Shown here piece by piece: positions 62,520 to 64,000 of a stretch of 64,000 nucleotides of DNA. The DNA comes from a virus, in the IMG/VR virus record IMGVR_UViG_3300021961_000048, positions 1 to 64,000 of that record; one strand, given 5' to 3'. The number at the start of each line of letters is the position of its first letter. Within the stretch, counting starts at the first letter, position 1. A program made the translations under genes and the position numbers. The notes under the pieces are model-generated. The model worked only from the letters and a program-made list of their open reading frames with translations, was not told the origin of the DNA and did no database searches.

Positions 62520-63089
62520 TCATAGTATAGGCACAGGATTGCGGAGATCCAGGGGATCGTGGACAGCAAGTGGACTGGCACACTTCCAGACGTACCCGAG
62601 ACTGTATCGAATAGGTTCACTCACAGGAGGGCAACCTTGATGCCATATTGTACTGTCAAACAGCACTAATCGCCCTGGTTTGCACTCAACATGCATAGTT
62701 TCACCCTGTTCAGTATAAAACAGAGTGTCACCATCGCCTCTGATGTAATACAGACCACTGATTCTGTCGCTTCCCTTTAGAACATCCCAATCCGTGTGAC
62801 TTTGGGCGTTCTGCCCAGGCGTCTGCACGTTCAGCAGGCAGCGATCAAGTTTTTGGATTCTATAATCCAACAGGATGTCATTGCACACTACCATATGCAA
62901 ATAGTCCACAAACCAATGAGGAGCAATGGGTGCAATCCATCGCTCCTCATCGATAAGCAACTGACCAAAGAACCGACTCACTTCATACTGACCGTAGGGT
63001 GAGTTGGTATAGGTTACAGGTATAAGTTGAAACTCTTCTGCATTCTTATTCACCATCCATTGTGGGAAATAGTTATCAACTATCAACAT
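62520..63089 (-). CDS. 2OG-Fe(II) oxygenase, prolyl-4-hydroxylase-like
   Basis: A 189-residue 2-oxoglutarate dioxygenase. The iron triad is clear: H98 and D100 in NAQSHTDWDV, and H150 in STIWHQGCPP. R161 (PIRYSLGYVW) is the 2-oxoglutarate ligand, and SGLYYIRGDGDT is the usual strand between them. Substrate unknown. The ATG overlaps the end of the EcoRI-like nuclease gene by 14 bases, so the two are made from one message and may act together. The last 20 residues (from about C170) are encoded by the box and -10 region of the next promoter, so the true domain ends at GYVWK. Confidence 0.83.
   Translation of the reverse strand: MLIVDNYFPQWMVNKNAEEFQLIPVTYTNSPYGQYEVSRFFGQLLIDEERWIAPIAPHWFVDYLHMVVCNDILLDYRIQKLDRCLLNVQTPGQNAQSHTDWDVLKGSDRISGLYYIRGDGDTLFYTEQGETMHVECKPGRLVLFDSTIWHQGCPPVSEPIRYSLGYVWKCASPLAVHDPLDLRNPVPIL
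62524..62582 (-). promoter_or_regulatory. Shared-family promoter, copy A
   Basis: TGTGCCAGT (62574-62582), 9 bases, GTCCAC (62559-62564), 29 bases, TATACT (62524-62529) on the minus strand. Unlike the other copies it lies inside the 3' end of a coding frame. The leader is GAGGGTACCAAACAAAGAC. Confidence 0.72.
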
Positions 63090-63591
63090 GTTGAATACGT
63101 TCAGAAATAACCTTAATCATGATAGCACGGATCTCTTCAGGGGCAAAACCTTGAGTGTTAAAGAAGCACGAGTTGCTACCAGCATTATATGTATCAAACC
63201 CATCAAGGTGTGCAACGTTGAGTGCCTTACCGATCACACCATCAGAGTATGCACCCTCACCGATTGCAAAGGTGACGTATGACACATCAGGGTTAATCTT
63301 GCGGCAGATGTAGTTGTTCTTGAACCAGCGTTCGATAGCATTACCAGCATCTTGCTGCTTCTTACCTTCAAACACTGCGATCAGTTTGCCCTTGTAGAAC
63401 CATGCACCACCATCAGGTTCGCAGGCACCTTTACCACCAGGGATCTGATTCTTCTTCAACTTCTTCTGCAATGTCACACCAGTATATTGCAGAACGTCTG
63501 CAATCTCTTCCTTGATGACTTTACATTGGTTGTCAAGTTTGCGAGCATGTGCATCAGTAGCAACCATGCCTTTCTGAATGCCGCCTGCCAT
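63076..63591 (-). CDS. EcoRI-family restriction-like endonuclease
   Basis: A 171-residue PD-(D/E)xK nuclease resembling EcoRI (277 residues). The block EPDGGAWFYKGKLIAVFEGK carries D60, E75 and K77, equivalent to EcoRI D91, E111 and K113. The following DAGNAIERWFKN matches EcoRI AAGNAIERSHKN, whose Asn and Arg contact the adenines of the AATT core. A C-terminal FFNTQGF-EEIRAIMIKV resembles the EcoRI end. The roughly 20-residue EcoRI insert between the two motifs is missing. The start at 63591 is chosen because the in-frame ATG at 63618 overlaps the -10 element. No methyltransferase is visible in the window. It is coupled to a 2OG oxygenase. Family confident; specificity inferred. Confidence 0.82.
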   Translation of the reverse strand: MAGGIQKGMVATDAHARKLDNQCKVIKEEIADVLQYTGVTLQKKLKKNQIPGGKGACEPDGGAWFYKGKLIAVFEGKKQQDAGNAIERWFKNNYICRKINPDVSYVTFAIGEGAYSDGVIGKALNVAHLDGFDTYNAGSNSCFFNTQGFAPEEIRAIMIKVISERIQHVDS

Positions 63592-63616
63592 TGTCTTGTG
63601 TCGTTTGGACTTCTTC

Positions 63617-63677
63617 ATTATACACACAGAAAAGGGGCGGTGGTGCCGCCCCATGTGGAGGTTGATGGACTGTCACA
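63617..63677 (-). promoter_or_regulatory. Shared-family promoter, copy H, before the nuclease gene
   Basis: TGTGACAGT (63669-63677), 8 bases, CTCCAC (63655-63660), 32 bases, TATAAT (63617-63622) on the minus strand. An intrinsic terminator lies between the box and the -10. The leader AAGTCCAAACGACACAAGAC has no Shine-Dalgarno sequence. Confidence 0.68.
63630..63652 (-). terminator. Intrinsic terminator after the lysozyme gene
   Basis: GGGGCGG, loop CACCA, CCGCCCC on the minus strand gives a 7-bp G+C stem, followed by TTTTC. It insulates the nuclease operon from the tail-lysozyme gene. Confidence 0.85.
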
Positions 63678-64000
63678 TTGTATATTTCAGTTTCATCTTT
63701 CGATGGTATTGATATGCAAAGTGGGTTCGATTGCCATGGATACCCCAACCCAACCAGGGATAAGAATCACGCACATATTGTGGGATTGTTTTCCCTGGGG
63801 TTTTCATCCTAGGCAGAATGCCTTGGAACTGCTGCTCATTGTAGAGATAACGGAGTTGTCCTTCCAACGAGTCAACATTGCAGGTATGCTTATAGCAAAA
63901 CTTTGCTAGTCCGTTATACCTGTGTATTGTGGTCCATTGAATCAAACCAAATCCACCAGACTTGCATCCATAATATCCTGTGAGTGCACCACCTTCGCAA
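63673..64000 (-). CDS. Tail-lysozyme-like protein, C-terminal part (partial)
   Basis: The frame is open to the right edge, so the gene starts outside; 108 residues are visible. They begin CEGGALTGYYGCKSGGFGLI and continue QWTTIHRYNGLAKFCYK, with GQLRYLYNEQ further on. The GxGLIQWT...RYNGL...F pattern is that of the phage tail lysozyme family, which cleaves peptidoglycan during DNA entry and is often carried on baseplate hub or tape-measure-associated proteins. The protein ends HRKMKLKYTM. A terminator follows 21 bases after the stop. Confidence 0.72.
   Translation of the reverse strand, partial: CEGGALTGYYGCKSGGFGLIQWTTIHRYNGLAKFCYKHTCNVDSLEGQLRYLYNEQQFQGILPRMKTPGKTIPQYVRDSYPWLGWGIHGNRTHFAYQYHRKMKLKYTM

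Noticed and set aside
63592-63654. Upstream in-frame ATGs of the EcoRI-like gene (MGRHHRP and MKKSKRH)
   Set aside because: The first lies beyond the terminator and the second overlaps the TATAAT at 63617-63622, so neither would be on the message from that promoter.
1-64000. A DNA methyltransferase partner for the EcoRI-like nuclease
   Set aside because: I saw no DPPY/NPPY plus FxGxG motif pair in any supported gene. It could still lie outside the window.

Overview
The window is part of the genome of a T4-like cyanophage, a contractile-tailed virus probably infecting marine Synechococcus or Prochlorococcus. The evidence is a recognisable T4 late module in T4 order (baseplate wedge gp25-gp6-gp7-gp8, then neck gp13-gp14, tail completion gp15, small terminase gp16), cyanophage-style giant virion proteins, and a block of tiny overlapping genes of the kind found in cyanophages. 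I see no rRNA, tRNA, insertion sequence or CRISPR array. Every gene I can support lies on the minus strand, so transcription runs from high to low coordinates.

Layout, in transcription order. (1) 64000-63673: the C-terminal part of a tail-lysozyme-like protein. (2) 63.6-55.3 kb: about thirty mostly small genes in short overlapping operons. They include an EcoRI-family endonuclease, two 2OG-Fe(II) oxygenases and several one-helix membrane peptides. Seven promoters here share one architecture: TGTGCCAGT, 8-10 bases, GTCCAC, 28-32 bases, then a TATAnT -10. A 260-base gap at 55987-56246 holds a cluster of cyanobacterial-type DnaA boxes. (3) 55.0-49.3 kb: a 1180-residue virion protein, a PAAR-like spike-tip candidate and small conserved genes. 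(4) 49.3-9.7 kb: the virion module, with gp25, gp6, a 7523-residue gp7 homologue, a YHYH/Ig protein, a protein ending in a cupredoxin domain, a glycine-repeat protein, gp8, a DUF4815 protein and a fibre-like protein. (5) 3.0-0 kb: gp13, gp14, gp15, gp16 and the start of what is probably gp17.

The most unusual signal is compositional. Reading the whole window by eye I found no AATT tetranucleotide, although several hundred would be expected. The same window encodes an EcoRI-like nuclease that keeps the catalytic residues and the AGNAIER segment with which EcoRI reads its AATT core. No DNA methyltransferase is visible. My working model is a phage nuclease that cuts AATT in the AT-rich host genome, with the phage protected by lacking the site rather than by methylation. 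CCGG also seems to be missing, so a second selective force, such as host restriction, is possible. The counts are manual and need a computed check.

The structural genes form one long, tightly packed unit with gaps of 1-60 bases. T4-like late promoter octamers (TATAAATA and close variants) sit at several gene ends. The small-gene block looks like early or middle functions driven by the shared promoter family, many of them lacking a Shine-Dalgarno sequence or using TGATG, ATGA, TTGA or GTGA overlaps for translational coupling.
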